A DNA stretch of 64,000 nucleotides from Granulicella sp. L46 (GCF_009765785.1 NZ_LMUT01000012.1:1522654-1586653); one strand, 5' to 3'; counted from the stretch's first letter, positions 35,869 to 45,603 are shown. The notes: generated from the sequence alone by a model not told the origin. Translations and numbers: made by a program.

Positions 35869-38394
35869 ATGCCAGTAAAAGTCAAACTCGATAACAATAC
35901 TCATCCCGTTCTCTGGAGGCTGGCGCGTCTAGCTCTAGTGCTGGCGGTTGTCTTCTTCGTCATTGGCGCCTCTGTTTTCGGTTACTACTATCTGCGCTAC
36001 CGTGGCCTGGTTGCTGAGCGCCTGGCGAAGGGACCATTATTTGCTCCGGTCGCCCAGGTCTATGCAGCTCCTCAAGAGGTGCGCCCAGGTCAACAACTCT
36101 CTGCTACCTCTATCGGCGCAGCTCTGCGGCGCGCGGGATACAACACGAATCCGGAGTTAGGCAGCTATGAGCTACGCGGCAATTCGATTCTGATAAAGCC
36201 AGGTCCGCAAAGTTATCTCGCCATGGATGGCGCCACCATCACTTCGGAAGATGACCAGGTTCAGAGCATTACAGCGGAAAATGGCGCGGCTTTGTCCGCC
36301 TATAAGCTTGAGCCTCAACTTATAACGGCCCTATCAGAGGATAAGAATCGAACCAAGCGCCGACTCGTCACCTACAGTCAGATTCCTCCGAACATGGTTC
36401 AGGCCGTACTGGCGATCGAGGACCGCCGCTTCTTTGCGCACTCAGGGATCAATTACGTACGTACGGCAAAGTGCGCGGTTCAGGATATCCTCGCTCACCG
36501 TATGAATTGCGGAGGGTCTACTCTCACGCAGCAACTGGCTCGCGGGTTCTTCCTTTCGTCGGAAAAGACGTACTCTCGGAAAATTGCTGAAGTTGTGATC
36601 ACGTACCAACTCGAGGCTCGCTTCTCCAAGCAGCAGATCTTCGAGATGTATGCGAATGAAATTAATCTGGGGCAACGAGGATCGTTCGGAATTAACGGCT
36701 TTGGCGAAGCCGCGCAAGCATATTTTGGAAAAGATCTGCGCCAACTGGACCTTGCGGAATGTGCCTTGCTGGCGGGGATGATCCAACGGCCGAATTATTT
36801 CGCTCCCTATCGGCATCCTGACCGGGCGATGGAGCGACGCAATGTTGTCCTCGATTCAATGGTTGAAACGGGGGCTATCACGCAAGAGCAGGCTGACCAG
36901 GCAAAGGCCGAGCCAATTCGTTTGGCCCCTCCCGATGCCGATGCAAGCGAAGCACCGTATTTCGTCGACCTTGTTCACGACCAGATCGTACAGCGGCTCG
37001 GCGACTCGGATGTCACGCGCTCAGCTCTGCGGATCTACACATCGCTCGATCCCGAACTCCAGCGCGCTGCCGCCGCTGCCATCGAGGCCGGCATGAAGAA
37101 TGTCGACGAACTTGTGCGCCGTCGCTACTTTTCGCTCAACCACAAGAAGGGCGAGAAATTCAGCAAGGACTATATACCTGACGGGCACATCACCTATCCG
37201 CAGGTCGCCCTGGTGGCACTCAATCCACACACAGGGCAGATCCTCGCCCTCATTGGTGGCCGCAACTACGGCGACTCGCAGCTGGACCACGCCGTGGCCG
37301 AACGTCCGACTGGATCCATCTTCAAACCATTCGTATTCGCCGCCGCCTACAATACTTCTCTTGACGGCACCTATCTCGGGTCTGGCGGGGTGTTCACTGC
37401 TCTGACCAAGATCAACGACGACCCCCAGGATTTCGGCACAAACGGCCAGATTTACATGCCGGGTAATTTTGTGAGAGGCGAGTATCCCGGAATGGTTACC
37501 GCCTCCGACGCCCTTGCGCACTCCCTCAACATCGCAACCATATCGCTTGCCCATATGGTTGGCTATGACAACGTGGCGGCGCTTGCTCGCTCCGCCGGTA
37601 TCGTCAACGCGCGCGGTACGCCGTCGGTCGCTATCGGCACCTATAACGCAACACCGCTGGAGATGGCTGGCGCGTACACGATATTCGCAAACAATGGCGT
37701 ACATCTCAAACCTTGGGTACTAGCCAGCGTTCGCAATCCCCAGGGTGACATCGTCGCCGACTTCGCGCCGGAAGCGAAACAGATCCTCGACCCACGCGCT
37801 GCATTCTTAACTCAGTCTCTACTGGAAAACGTGATGGCCTACGGTACAGGGTCGACCGTCCGAGCGCACGGTTTTACCGCTCCAGCAGCGGGCAAGACGG
37901 GCACTGAGCACGATTCCTGGTTCGCAGGTTATTCTTCCAATCTTCTTTGCGTGATCTGGGTCGGCAACGATGATTACACCGATATCAAGCTGCAAGGAGC
38001 AGATGCCGCCGCGCCCATCTGGGCCGAGTTCATGAATCGGGCCATCCGTATTCCCCAGTACTCCGATATGAAAACGCTGGGCCCTGTTCCCAATGGCGTC
38101 GAGGTGCTACGTATCGATCGAGCTACGAGCCTGATTGCGGACGATTCCTGCCCGAACAACGCTTTCTCAGCGGCCTTCCTCGTCGGAGCCGCACCTCAAG
38201 GCACTTGTTCCCACATGGGAGAAGATTCGCAATCACTCGGCAGCCGCATCTTCGGTTTCTTCACCGGGAAAACAGCGACGCCGGCTGCTCCTCCGAGCGA
38301 TACGGAGCCGGCTGATCCCACGAAGCATCGAAATCTATTGCAAAAGATCTTTGGCACCGGCAAGGACAAGCCAAAGGACGAAACGCCACAGTAA
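35869..38394 (+). CDS. Bifunctional penicillin-binding protein, class A (PBP1-type)
   Basis: The 841-residue protein has an N-terminal membrane anchor (about 18-43), then a glycosyltransferase domain (GT51) with EDRRFFAHSG (184-193) and GGSTLTQQLAR (215-225). A transpeptidase domain follows with the active-site serine in TGSIFKPF (Ser 483, Lys 486), SLN (552-554) and KTGT (676-679). A Lys/Pro-rich tail ends the protein. It polymerises and cross-links peptidoglycan in the periplasm. The N-terminal UB2H-like region (about 45-120) resembles PBP1b more than PBP1a. Confidence 0.95.
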   Translation: MPVKVKLDNNTHPVLWRLARLALVLAVVFFVIGASVFGYYYLRYRGLVAERLAKGPLFAPVAQVYAAPQEVRPGQQLSATSIGAALRRAGYNTNPELGSYELRGNSILIKPGPQSYLAMDGATITSEDDQVQSITAENGAALSAYKLEPQLITALSEDKNRTKRRLVTYSQIPPNMVQAVLAIEDRRFFAHSGINYVRTAKCAVQDILAHRMNCGGSTLTQQLARGFFLSSEKTYSRKIAEVVITYQLEARFSKQQIFEMYANEINLGQRGSFGINGFGEAAQAYFGKDLRQLDLAECALLAGMIQRPNYFAPYRHPDRAMERRNVVLDSMVETGAITQEQADQAKAEPIRLAPPDADASEAPYFVDLVHDQIVQRLGDSDVTRSALRIYTSLDPELQRAAAAAIEAGMKNVDELVRRRYFSLNHKKGEKFSKDYIPDGHITYPQVALVALNPHTGQILALIGGRNYGDSQLDHAVAERPTGSIFKPFVFAAAYNTSLDGTYLGSGGVFTALTKINDDPQDFGTNGQIYMPGNFVRGEYPGMVTASDALAHSLNIATISLAHMVGYDNVAALARSAGIVNARGTPSVAIGTYNATPLEMAGAYTIFANNGVHLKPWVLASVRNPQGDIVADFAPEAKQILDPRAAFLTQSLLENVMAYGTGSTVRAHGFTAPAAGKTGTEHDSWFAGYSSNLLCVIWVGNDDYTDIKLQGADAAAPIWAEFMNRAIRIPQYSDMKTLGPVPNGVEVLRIDRATSLIADDSCPNNAFSAAFLVGAAPQGTCSHMGEDSQSLGSRIFGFFTGKTATPAAPPSDTEPADPTKHRNLLQKIFGTGKDKPKDETPQ

Positions 38395-38443
38395 GTTTCA
38401 TGAGCTGTTTTGCGAAATCCAGTTGTCAGATTATTGGTCGCTC

Positions 38444-39799
38444 TCAGGCCAGTTGGATAGGTTGACCCTGCTGTACGGGCGATCGGTCAGATGGACTGTC
38501 ATCTTTGCCAAGCCAATATCGGAGCAGAAAATAACCAATCGTCCAGATGACCAGGTTCATTTCTAACTGCGTTATCCAAAACCAGCTATATGCCACAGAA
38601 AACAGCAGCATGTGCGCTCCGAAGAATGCCAGGCCTGCGCACTCACGGCCCAGCGTCGTTGGTTTGTACGGAAGTCTGTCGAAGAGCAACGGCACAGCCA
38701 CGAAAAAAATAGGCCATGCATATCCGATAAGGCGGGCAAACCAGGTTCCCAGTGCTGGCGCTAATAATAGGGATGCAACCCCGTAAACCAGAGTGAACCG
38801 CAAGAGGACGCTCGGTGTGTTGAGCTTTCTGCCGCGCCACCAAAGGAACCCCAGCAGTAGCGGCAAGAGGCCGAATTCACTCAGCACGGCTTCAGATATA
38901 AGCACCCAACCGGTGACCGAAAATCCGCAGATGCCAATCGCTTGGACTGGTCCAAGGTGAACATGGAAAGCCCATCGAGGAACCGCACAGAATTGGGTAT
39001 TCACATTGCTCCACGGAACGAGCCCGAAGACGTTGTTCATGAAATTCCAAGGCACTTTCGCGAGCATATAGATTGACTCGGGAAGATTCTCCGAGTTGGG
39101 CTGTGCGCGCGCTGCCAGATGCTTGACCACAATGCTTCCAGCGAGAGCCGAGACTACCGCGACAATCCTATCCATCCATCGCAATCGCTTCCAGCATGCG
39201 ATCAGGAAGCAGACCAGCGTCAGCGACGTTGACTCTCGAGAAAGCATAAGAGGAAACATCATCACGGCTGCTGCCAGCATTTGTTCCTCCTGCAAGAGCA
39301 GAAGCAGCAGGGCCAATAGCGCGGAGTACCAAAGGTCGGGCAAGACGAGGTCCTGCAGGAGAAAGGGCCAGAACGGCACGAATGCCATCGCAAACAACAG
39401 CCATCGAGGAGCTGTGGTTTTGAGCGCAAGATAGTAAATAGCGACCAGCATGAAAACAATCGATGCCGTGCCTTCGAGCAGAAATCCAGTCTCGACGGTG
39501 CAGTGCAGCACATGCATCAATCCGGAAACAACGAGGGCGCCAAGTTGGCGTGACGCGAAGGGTTGCATCACGCGGCCGTAGTCGCCGGTGGCCATTGCAA
39601 TATAGAATCGCGCGTCACCCGCGATAAAAACCGACTCTGAACGCCAAATGCAATACATGGCATAAAGCAAGCAGCAAGCAATCGCCGCGAACCCTGCAGC
39701 TATGCGGACAGCCGGAGACAAACGTCGTATGGGCGCATTGAACGCGCGAACCATTGCAAGAGTTCTAGCAGACAAAAGCAATTTTCTCCTCGTGGTCAC
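38444..39799 (-). CDS. Hypothetical polytopic membrane protein
   Basis: The 451-residue protein has about ten hydrophobic segments. A basic N-terminus precedes the first helix. No family is certain; the architecture (many helices with an early acidic loop around GDARFY) is like that of DUF2029 or GT-C glycosyltransferases, an inference only. The GTG start overlaps the stop of the GMC gene (GTGA). An alternative ATG start lies 15 codons in. Base composition is balanced, unlike neighbours. Confidence 0.7.
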   Translation of the reverse strand: MTTRRKLLLSARTLAMVRAFNAPIRRLSPAVRIAAGFAAIACCLLYAMYCIWRSESVFIAGDARFYIAMATGDYGRVMQPFASRQLGALVVSGLMHVLHCTVETGFLLEGTASIVFMLVAIYYLALKTTAPRWLLFAMAFVPFWPFLLQDLVLPDLWYSALLALLLLLLQEEQMLAAAVMMFPLMLSRESTSLTLVCFLIACWKRLRWMDRIVAVVSALAGSIVVKHLAARAQPNSENLPESIYMLAKVPWNFMNNVFGLVPWSNVNTQFCAVPRWAFHVHLGPVQAIGICGFSVTGWVLISEAVLSEFGLLPLLLGFLWWRGRKLNTPSVLLRFTLVYGVASLLLAPALGTWFARLIGYAWPIFFVAVPLLFDRLPYKPTTLGRECAGLAFFGAHMLLFSVAYSWFWITQLEMNLVIWTIGYFLLRYWLGKDDSPSDRSPVQQGQPIQLA

Positions 39800-41430
39800 G
39801 ATGGATCAGGGACAGGCTGTGTGGTTTTGGTTGGAATGTGATGCATGGCACGCTCGGCGAGGGCGGTGATGGTGAGCGCGGGGTTGACGCCGAGGTTCGC
39901 GCTGATGACTGAGCCGTCGCAGATGTAAAGGTTGGTGTAGCCAAAAATGCGGTTGTAGCGGTCAATGACTCCCCGGTCGGGAGTGTCCGCCATGCCTGCT
40001 CCGCCGATGCAGTGAGCGGTCATGGGTATGTTGAAGAGGACCTCCGTGATAGTGGTGCATGGGACGCCACCGGTGACAGAGGCGCCGAGCTCGGCGAAGC
40101 GATTGGCGGCGGGAATGTACGTGGGGATGGGATCGCCTGCGGTCGTGAGTACCTTGATAAAGGGCCAGTACCAGGGTCGTTTGAGGCGCATGGTGAGATG
40201 GCCGTCGATGGCCTGCATGCAGAGCAGGATGAGTGTCTCGTGGGAGGCTCCGAAGGGTTGGAGGGCGCGCAGGGTTCGCCACGGGGACTTTAAGAACTGG
40301 AGGCCGAGGGTTCTGAGCCAGGTGAGGATGCGGGTGGGTCCCGGGCGGCCGTTGACGAGCAGGGTCGAGAGCGGACTGAGGGCGTCGGAACCGCGTGGGT
40401 AGCGGACGGCTTCAATATGTGTGTTCGCGTCGATGTAGATGCCGGAGCCGATGGCAATGCCGTGGGACATGTCTTCTGACCCGCCGGGATAGCGAACGGC
40501 GATCAGGGACTCTGCGTTGGTGAGGACGCGCTGGCCTAGCTGGTCGGAGATGTTAGGCAGGGAGCCTTTCTGCTTGAGGCGGAAGAGCAACTCCTGGGTG
40601 CCGAGCGAGGAGCCCGCAAAGACGACGCCGCGCGTGGTGAAGCGCTGCACGGGGCCGTTGAACCAGCCGAGGGACGATTGAGTGAAAACCTCGTAGCCTG
40701 TGGTTCCGTCAGGCTTGCCGTTGAGGGGGAGAACGTCGACCACTTTGGTTTCGGCGAGAATACGTGCACCCTTTTTCTCGGCGAGGTAGAGATAGTTTTT
40801 GTCGAGGGTGTTCTTGGCGTTGTGGCGGCAGCCCACCATGCAGCCTCCGCAGGCGATGCAACTGTGGCGCTCGGGACCTTCTCCGTTGAAATAGGGATCG
40901 GGAGAGGCGGTGCCGGGTTGCTGGCCGTCGGTGCCAAAGAAGACAGCGACGTCGGTGGGGTAGAAGGTGTGGGCTACTCCCGCGGCGTCGGCCATCTCTT
41001 TCAACTTGATATCGGCAGGGCCGAGGATGGGATTAGTGACAACGCCCATCATGCGTTTGGCGGTCTCGTAATGCGCGGGCATGACGTGCTTCCAATCGTC
41101 GAGGCCCGCCCAGGTCCCGTGGTCCCAGATGGTGTCGCGCGGCACGAGCATGGTGTTGGCATAGGTGATGGAACCGCCGCCTACGGCATTGCCGTGCAGG
41201 ACGATGACGTGGCGGAAGAAACGGATGTTGAAGAAGCCGCGCAGGCCGAGTTTGGGCTTCCAGAAATAGCGGTTGAGAGTCCAGTTTGTTTTGGGCAGAT
41301 TTTCCGGTGTCCAGCGCCGCCCCATCTCGACGACGAGGACCTTGTAGCCCTTTTCTGTGAGCCGCAGAGCCGAGACGCTGCCGCCAAAGCCCGATCCGAC
41401 GATGAGGAAGTCATAGTCGAATGGCGGCAT
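39796..41430 (-). CDS. GMC family FAD-dependent oxidoreductase, cholesterol-oxidase-like
   Basis: The 544-residue protein has the FAD-binding Rossmann motif IVGSGFGGSVSALRL at the N-terminus. The FAD loop region HGNAVGGGSITYAN and the late block NIPMTAHCIGGAGMADTPDRGV with GVNPALTITALAERAMHHI are typical of GMC enzymes. A cysteine cluster CIACGGCMVGCRHNAKN suggests an iron-sulphur or metal site, as seen in some GMC subgroups. The substrate (sterol or alcohol) is unknown. There is no signal peptide. Confidence 0.9.
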   Translation of the reverse strand: MPPFDYDFLIVGSGFGGSVSALRLTEKGYKVLVVEMGRRWTPENLPKTNWTLNRYFWKPKLGLRGFFNIRFFRHVIVLHGNAVGGGSITYANTMLVPRDTIWDHGTWAGLDDWKHVMPAHYETAKRMMGVVTNPILGPADIKLKEMADAAGVAHTFYPTDVAVFFGTDGQQPGTASPDPYFNGEGPERHSCIACGGCMVGCRHNAKNTLDKNYLYLAEKKGARILAETKVVDVLPLNGKPDGTTGYEVFTQSSLGWFNGPVQRFTTRGVVFAGSSLGTQELLFRLKQKGSLPNISDQLGQRVLTNAESLIAVRYPGGSEDMSHGIAIGSGIYIDANTHIEAVRYPRGSDALSPLSTLLVNGRPGPTRILTWLRTLGLQFLKSPWRTLRALQPFGASHETLILLCMQAIDGHLTMRLKRPWYWPFIKVLTTAGDPIPTYIPAANRFAELGASVTGGVPCTTITEVLFNIPMTAHCIGGAGMADTPDRGVIDRYNRIFGYTNLYICDGSVISANLGVNPALTITALAERAMHHIPTKTTQPVPDPS

Positions 41431-41478
41431 GGATGGGACCTCGGGGAAGAGCTGCTGGGGCGGTTCAAGTATACCGAG

Positions 41479-42603
41479 CTACCGAGGATAGCCCTGCCAG
41501 ACGTACTCAAGGGCTTCGGGGAGGGTTTGGGCTTTGACTGCGTGGTCTACGTGGCCGGCGTTGCGGGCAAAGAGGAATTGATAGGGGTAGCCCTTCGCGG
41601 CGAGGACACGGGCCATGTTTTCGTTGGCTACGACCCAGTCGTGCATGCCGTCGCGCATGGTGTTGGGATTATAGAGGTCGCGGTCGCCGACTTCGAGCCA
41701 GATGCGGAGAGGCTTGCGGCGGGATTTGGGGATGAGAGTCGTATGGAAACCCCAGGCGCCCTGCGGGGTTGCGGGATTCCAGGGCCACTGCTGGTTGATG
41801 TACGTGCCGGAGTAGGTGAGGACCCGGTGGTAGAGGTCGGGGTGATACCAGGCCATGATAAGGGCGCAGGAGCCTCCGGAACTGCCACCCATTGTGGCGC
41901 GAGCGTCGGGATCGTGACTGAGCTTGACGTGTGCCTGGGCTTCGACGAGGGGGAGGACTTCGTGCTCGACGAACTCGGCATAGTGGGGTGACATGGTGTC
42001 GTATTCGAGGCCGCGCTCGGAGCCTTGCGCGTCGCCGCCGCCGTTCTGGATGGAGATGGCGATCATGGGTGGGAGTTTGTGCTCGGCGATGAGGTTGTCG
42101 AGGACGGTGAAGAGGAGGTGATCGGGGCCATCGGCTCCCACGATAAAGGGCGCGACGCTACCGGGGACATACTGCGTGGGGACGTAGACGGTGACGTGGC
42201 GAGTGTAGGGCGCGGGGCGGCTGGTGGTGACGATGAGGCTGGCGGGGTTGGCCGGGTCGGGCGTGCCGAAGGTGCCGGCGTCGCGGGCGATGCCGGGGTA
42301 ATACTTGCTGTCGGCAGAGGACATCGTAATGTCAGTAAGGGTGCCTTGGGGGACGCCGGGGTGGACCATTGATTCGGGCGCGGGCGTGTGGGTGGGGCCG
42401 ACGATGAAATTGCCGTCCACGGTGGGTGCGGGGAGAGTGTCGTCGGGGAGCTCGGTGGCGGAGACATAGCCTGGGGTGTGGGGGTCGCGGGTAGGTGGTG
42501 GTGTGTGCGCCGCTGAAGTGGGGGGCGGTGGCGGTGCAGAAGTCTGGGCGGCGGCGAGAGTGGCGGCGAAGAGGAGCGAGGCGGCGCGGAGGAGGTGGGA
42601 CAC
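41479..42603 (-). CDS. Secreted alpha/beta-hydrolase esterase, enterochelin-esterase-like
   Basis: The 374-residue protein has a signal peptide (MSHLLRAASLLFAATLAAAQ) and a Pro-rich linker. The catalytic domain has the nucleophile motif GGSSGGS, preceded by ERGLEYDTMSPHYAEFVEHEVLP. A conserved His is in NAGHVDHAVK. It resembles Fes/feruloyl-type esterases; the substrate is unknown. The GTG start (42601-42603) has GGAG 7 bp upstream. Confidence 0.87.
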   Translation of the reverse strand: MSHLLRAASLLFAATLAAAQTSAPPPPPTSAAHTPPPTRDPHTPGYVSATELPDDTLPAPTVDGNFIVGPTHTPAPESMVHPGVPQGTLTDITMSSADSKYYPGIARDAGTFGTPDPANPASLIVTTSRPAPYTRHVTVYVPTQYVPGSVAPFIVGADGPDHLLFTVLDNLIAEHKLPPMIAISIQNGGGDAQGSERGLEYDTMSPHYAEFVEHEVLPLVEAQAHVKLSHDPDARATMGGSSGGSCALIMAWYHPDLYHRVLTYSGTYINQQWPWNPATPQGAWGFHTTLIPKSRRKPLRIWLEVGDRDLYNPNTMRDGMHDWVVANENMARVLAAKGYPYQFLFARNAGHVDHAVKAQTLPEALEYVWQGYPR

Positions 42604-42715
42604 GGGAAACTCCGGTGGTGAGGCTAGGTTGCTATGGCGTGGACGACGGGCTACCCTAAACGGCTTACGATGAGGATATAGAAGTGCTTCCGATCGAGGG
42701 CAGAAAAGGATATCG

Positions 42716-43129
42716 ATGGTGAGTGAAGCGGAGAAGGCGAAGCTTAGAGAGTTGGCGACGAAGGCTGCGGAGCATGCCTATGCGCCCTACAGCCGGTATC
42801 GCGTGGGGGCGGCGCTGCTGCTGGAAGATGGGGTGGTGGTGACAGGATGCAATGTCGAGAACTGCTCGTATCGGCTGACCAATTGCGCGGAGCAGGGGGC
42901 GATTGCGCGGGCCGTGGTGGAGCGGGGTCCGGGGATTCGCGTAAGGGCGGTAGCGGTGGCGAATTTGAATGACGCCGCGAGTATGCCGTGTGGGGCGTGT
43001 CGCCAGACGCTGAGCGAGTTTGGCGGGGATGCGATGCTGGTGCTATATCCGGGGGAGGGCGGGGCGGCCATGGAGACTACGCTGGGAGAGTTGCTTCCGC
43101 ATGCGTTTCGCGGAGAGTTCCTTGCGTAG
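42716..43129 (+). CDS. cdd: Cytidine deaminase
   Basis: The 137-residue protein is a homotetrameric-type cytidine deaminase, converting cytidine and deoxycytidine to uridine forms. The zinc site is seen as TNCAEQGAI and PCGACRQTL, and the substrate-binding GCNVENCSY is present. It is the first gene of cdd-deoA; deoA starts 68 bp downstream. Length is typical. Confidence 0.96.
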   Translation: MVSEAEKAKLRELATKAAEHAYAPYSRYRVGAALLLEDGVVVTGCNVENCSYRLTNCAEQGAIARAVVERGPGIRVRAVAVANLNDAASMPCGACRQTLSEFGGDAMLVLYPGEGGAAMETTLGELLPHAFRGEFLA

Positions 43130-43196
43130 GACGAAGTACCTTGACGCAAAGGTCGCGAAGAGGCGCTACGTTTCGCTAAGTAAACAGAAGGACTGA

Positions 43197-44597
43197 ATGA
43201 TGAGGGATGTGGTGATTCATCCGATTGATGTGTTGCTAAAGAAGCGGGATGGTGAGGAGCTGTCGACGGCGGAGATCGAGTTTGTGGTGGGCGCGGTGGT
43301 GCGAGGTAATGCGCGCGAAGACTCTGGGGAGACAGCTGGAGCCGTCGGCGAGACGATTTCCGACGCACAGATTGGGGCGTTCCTGATGGCGGTGTTTGAG
43401 CGTGGGCTGTCGCTGCGGGAGCTAGGGGATTTGACGCGGGCGATGCGCTTCTCGGGGGAGACATTCGATGCGTCGGTGCTGGAGACGTTTACGCTGGATA
43501 AGCACTCGACCGGCGGTGTGGGGGATAAGAGCTCGCTGCTGATTGCGCCGGTGTGGGCGGCGGCGGGGATGGATGGCGGGTCGAGTGTCTCAGTGCCGAT
43601 GATTTCGGGGCGGTCGCTGGGACACACGGGCGGGACGTTGGACAAGTTGGAGACGATCCCCGGGTTCGATTCTCAGCTTTCCTTGGCCCGGATGGGAGAG
43701 GTGCTGCGGGAGTGTCATGCGGCGCTGGTGGGGCAGACGCCGCGGCTGGTGCCGGCGGATCGGATTCTGTATGGGATGCGCGACCATACCGGGACTGTGG
43801 AGTCGCCGTTTCTGATCTGCGCGAGCATCATGAGCAAGAAGCTGGCGGAGGATCTCCGCGGGCTGGTGCTGGATGTGAAGGTGGGATCGGGCGCGTTTAT
43901 GCCGACATTGGAGCGATCGAAGTTCCTGGCGGAGCTGATGGTGTCTACCGGTGAATCGGCCGGCACAAAAACAGTCGCGCTGCTGACCGCGATGGACGAG
44001 CCGCTGGGCAGGTTTTCGGGGAACTGGGTCGAGGTTTGGGAGTGCGTGGATATCATGCAGGGCCGGCGGCATTCGATGTCGGCGGACTTGATTGAGCTGT
44101 CGAATGCACTGAGCGGGTGGGGACTGTTTTTGGCGGGACGAGCGGAATCGCCTGAAGATGGCACGGCGCTGGCGGATGAGATTTTGCGGTCTGGGGCGGC
44201 GTATGCGGCATGGCTGAGGATTGTGGCCGCGCAGGGTGGGGATACGAGTGTGTTTGAGGATCCGGCGGCGTTCCACAAGCCGAAGGCGATGCGGGTGCTA
44301 CGGGCTTCGCGCGACGGGTTTCTGGCTGGGATGGACTGCAAAGAGATCGGATGGGCTGTGCAACGTTTGGGCGCGGGACGCGCCAGGCCGGGGGATCCGG
44401 TTAGCGCGCATGCGGGAATTGAATCGCACGCGAAGATTGGCGATAGGGTGGAGGCCGGGCAGGCGCTTTTCACGTTATTCAGCGAGGATGAGGCGCTGCT
44501 CGAGGAGCCGTATCGGATGCTCGGGGGTACGGTGAGGATTGCGGATCACCGACCGGAGCGGCAGTCGCTGCTGCGCGAGGTGGTAAAGGCGGGGTGA
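43197..44597 (+). CDS. deoA: Thymidine/pyrimidine-nucleoside phosphorylase
   Basis: The 466-residue protein carries the signature KHSTGGVGDKSSL (102-114) and the phosphate-binding region SGRSLGHTGGTLDKLE. The late PyNP domain is present (HAGIESHAKIGDRVEAGQALFTLFS). It splits thymidine or uridine to base and sugar-1-phosphate. Two ATGs are in tandem at the start. It is slightly longer than E. coli DeoA (440) through an insert near residues 38-55. It acts with the cdd product in pyrimidine recycling. Confidence 0.95.
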   Translation: MMRDVVIHPIDVLLKKRDGEELSTAEIEFVVGAVVRGNAREDSGETAGAVGETISDAQIGAFLMAVFERGLSLRELGDLTRAMRFSGETFDASVLETFTLDKHSTGGVGDKSSLLIAPVWAAAGMDGGSSVSVPMISGRSLGHTGGTLDKLETIPGFDSQLSLARMGEVLRECHAALVGQTPRLVPADRILYGMRDHTGTVESPFLICASIMSKKLAEDLRGLVLDVKVGSGAFMPTLERSKFLAELMVSTGESAGTKTVALLTAMDEPLGRFSGNWVEVWECVDIMQGRRHSMSADLIELSNALSGWGLFLAGRAESPEDGTALADEILRSGAAYAAWLRIVAAQGGDTSVFEDPAAFHKPKAMRVLRASRDGFLAGMDCKEIGWAVQRLGAGRARPGDPVSAHAGIESHAKIGDRVEAGQALFTLFSEDEALLEEPYRMLGGTVRIADHRPERQSLLREVVKAG

Positions 44598-44657
44598 CGG
44601 CACGGTGGGCGCCGCGATTCAACAGTGCTGTAACCCGCATTCAAACAAGACGCTGCG

Positions 44658-45086
44658 CTAGGCCTTGGCAGCCTTGTTCTGCATGTAGTGCTGGACGGAC
44701 TTTTCCCAGTCGAGCGAGGTGCCGGCGTAGGGCGAGCCCTGGCGGCGGGTGGAGCGGTTCTCGAGGGGGTTGTGAGGCGCTGCGGCGGGCTCGGGCTCAG
44801 GAAGCTTGACTTCGACGGGAGCGGGAACACCTTCGGGACGGAAGGAGCGCGGAAGTTCGCTCTCCTTGTACTCGACACCTTCGGCAGCAAGACGCTTGGC
44901 AGTGATGACGAGGGCGTCGCGCTTGAGGGTGATCTTGCGAGCGGCGGCGGCGCGGGCGGCTTCGGTGGCGAACACTTCATACTTGAGCAGGTGCGCGAGG
45001 CGGCGATCGAAGAGGTCGATGTCAGCGTGCAGTGTCTTGAGTTGATACTTGCTTTCGATCGCGGAAGGGGGGGTGGGGCTGGTCAT
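44658..45086 (-). CDS. Hypothetical protein
   Basis: The 142-residue product is hydrophilic with a helical, charged first half (IDLFDRRLAHLLKYEVF, AARAAAARKITLKRDAL) and a Pro-rich middle (PVEVKLPEPEPAAAP). No family is recognised. The ATG is good and the codon use fits the region. The frame is convergent with deoA and lies 60 bp from its stop. Confidence 0.65.
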   Translation of the reverse strand: MTSPTPPSAIESKYQLKTLHADIDLFDRRLAHLLKYEVFATEAARAAAARKITLKRDALVITAKRLAAEGVEYKESELPRSFRPEGVPAPVEVKLPEPEPAAAPHNPLENRSTRRQGSPYAGTSLDWEKSVQHYMQNKAAKA

Positions 45087-45238
45087 ACACGCTCCAGAGT
45101 CGGTGAGGACTCAAAACGTTAGCTGCCTGCGGGATCGGACCGTGCAGGACAGGTGTGGGGTGCTACAGTTACACAGGAAAACCGATGACTCCGCGTTGCG
45201 CGGAGCGCGAGCCAGAAGGCAATGAGAGGCAAAAAGCG

Positions 45239-45267
45239 AAAGGGGCAGTTCTTAACGAACTGCCCCT
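45239..45267 (-). terminator. Intrinsic terminator after cspA
   Basis: AAGGGGCAGTTC/GAACTGCCCCTT forms a 12-bp stem with a 5-base loop. Read on the minus strand it is followed by CGCTTTTT. It ends the cold-shock gene transcript about 20 bp past its stop. Confidence 0.85.
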
Positions 45268-45287
45268 TCGGATTACTGCAAAATCAA

Positions 45288-45488
45288 TTACAGAGCCTGA
45301 ACGTTCTCGGCCTGCCAGCCCTTGGGTCCCTTGACCACGTTGAACTGAACGCGCTGACCTTCCTGAAGCGAACGGAAGCCGTTGCTCTGGATGGCGGAGT
45401 GATGCACGAAGACGTCGTCGCCATTCTCACGGCTGACAAATCCGAAGCCCTTGGCATCGTTAAACCATTTTACTGTTCCCTGTTCCAT
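45288..45488 (-). CDS. Cold-shock protein, CspA family
   Basis: The start is ATG (revcomp of 45486-45488); longer frames upstream are not supported. The 66-residue protein is a single OB-fold with RNP motifs KGFGFVSRE and DVFVHHSAI and ends [11 protein letters not shown]. It binds single-stranded RNA and DNA. A long 5' untranslated region (about 108 nt from the candidate promoter) is usual for csp genes and may regulate translation. A strong terminator follows. Confidence 0.95.
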   Translation of the reverse strand: MEQGTVKWFNDAKGFGFVSRENGDDVFVHHSAIQSNGFRSLQEGQRVQFNVVKGPKGWQAENVQAL

Positions 45489-45603
45489 TATTCTTGTTCC
45501 TCTTAAAGCAATGTACCGCTGAACGCAATGTTGGTGTTGTTTGCGTGTAGAGCGATACTGCCGGAACAAGCAAATTGACCAATCGTATTCGACGACCAGA
45601 AGT

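Noticed and set aside
33928-39800. Replication origin (oriC) at the skew reversal
   Set aside because: No dnaA/dnaN neighbours and no intergenic space large enough for a DnaA-box cluster; only the skew itself supports it.
45185-45334. Plus-strand frame of about 49 codons starting at an ATG with AGGA upstream
   Set aside because: It runs through the cspA terminator hairpin and antisense to cspA; no family resemblance.
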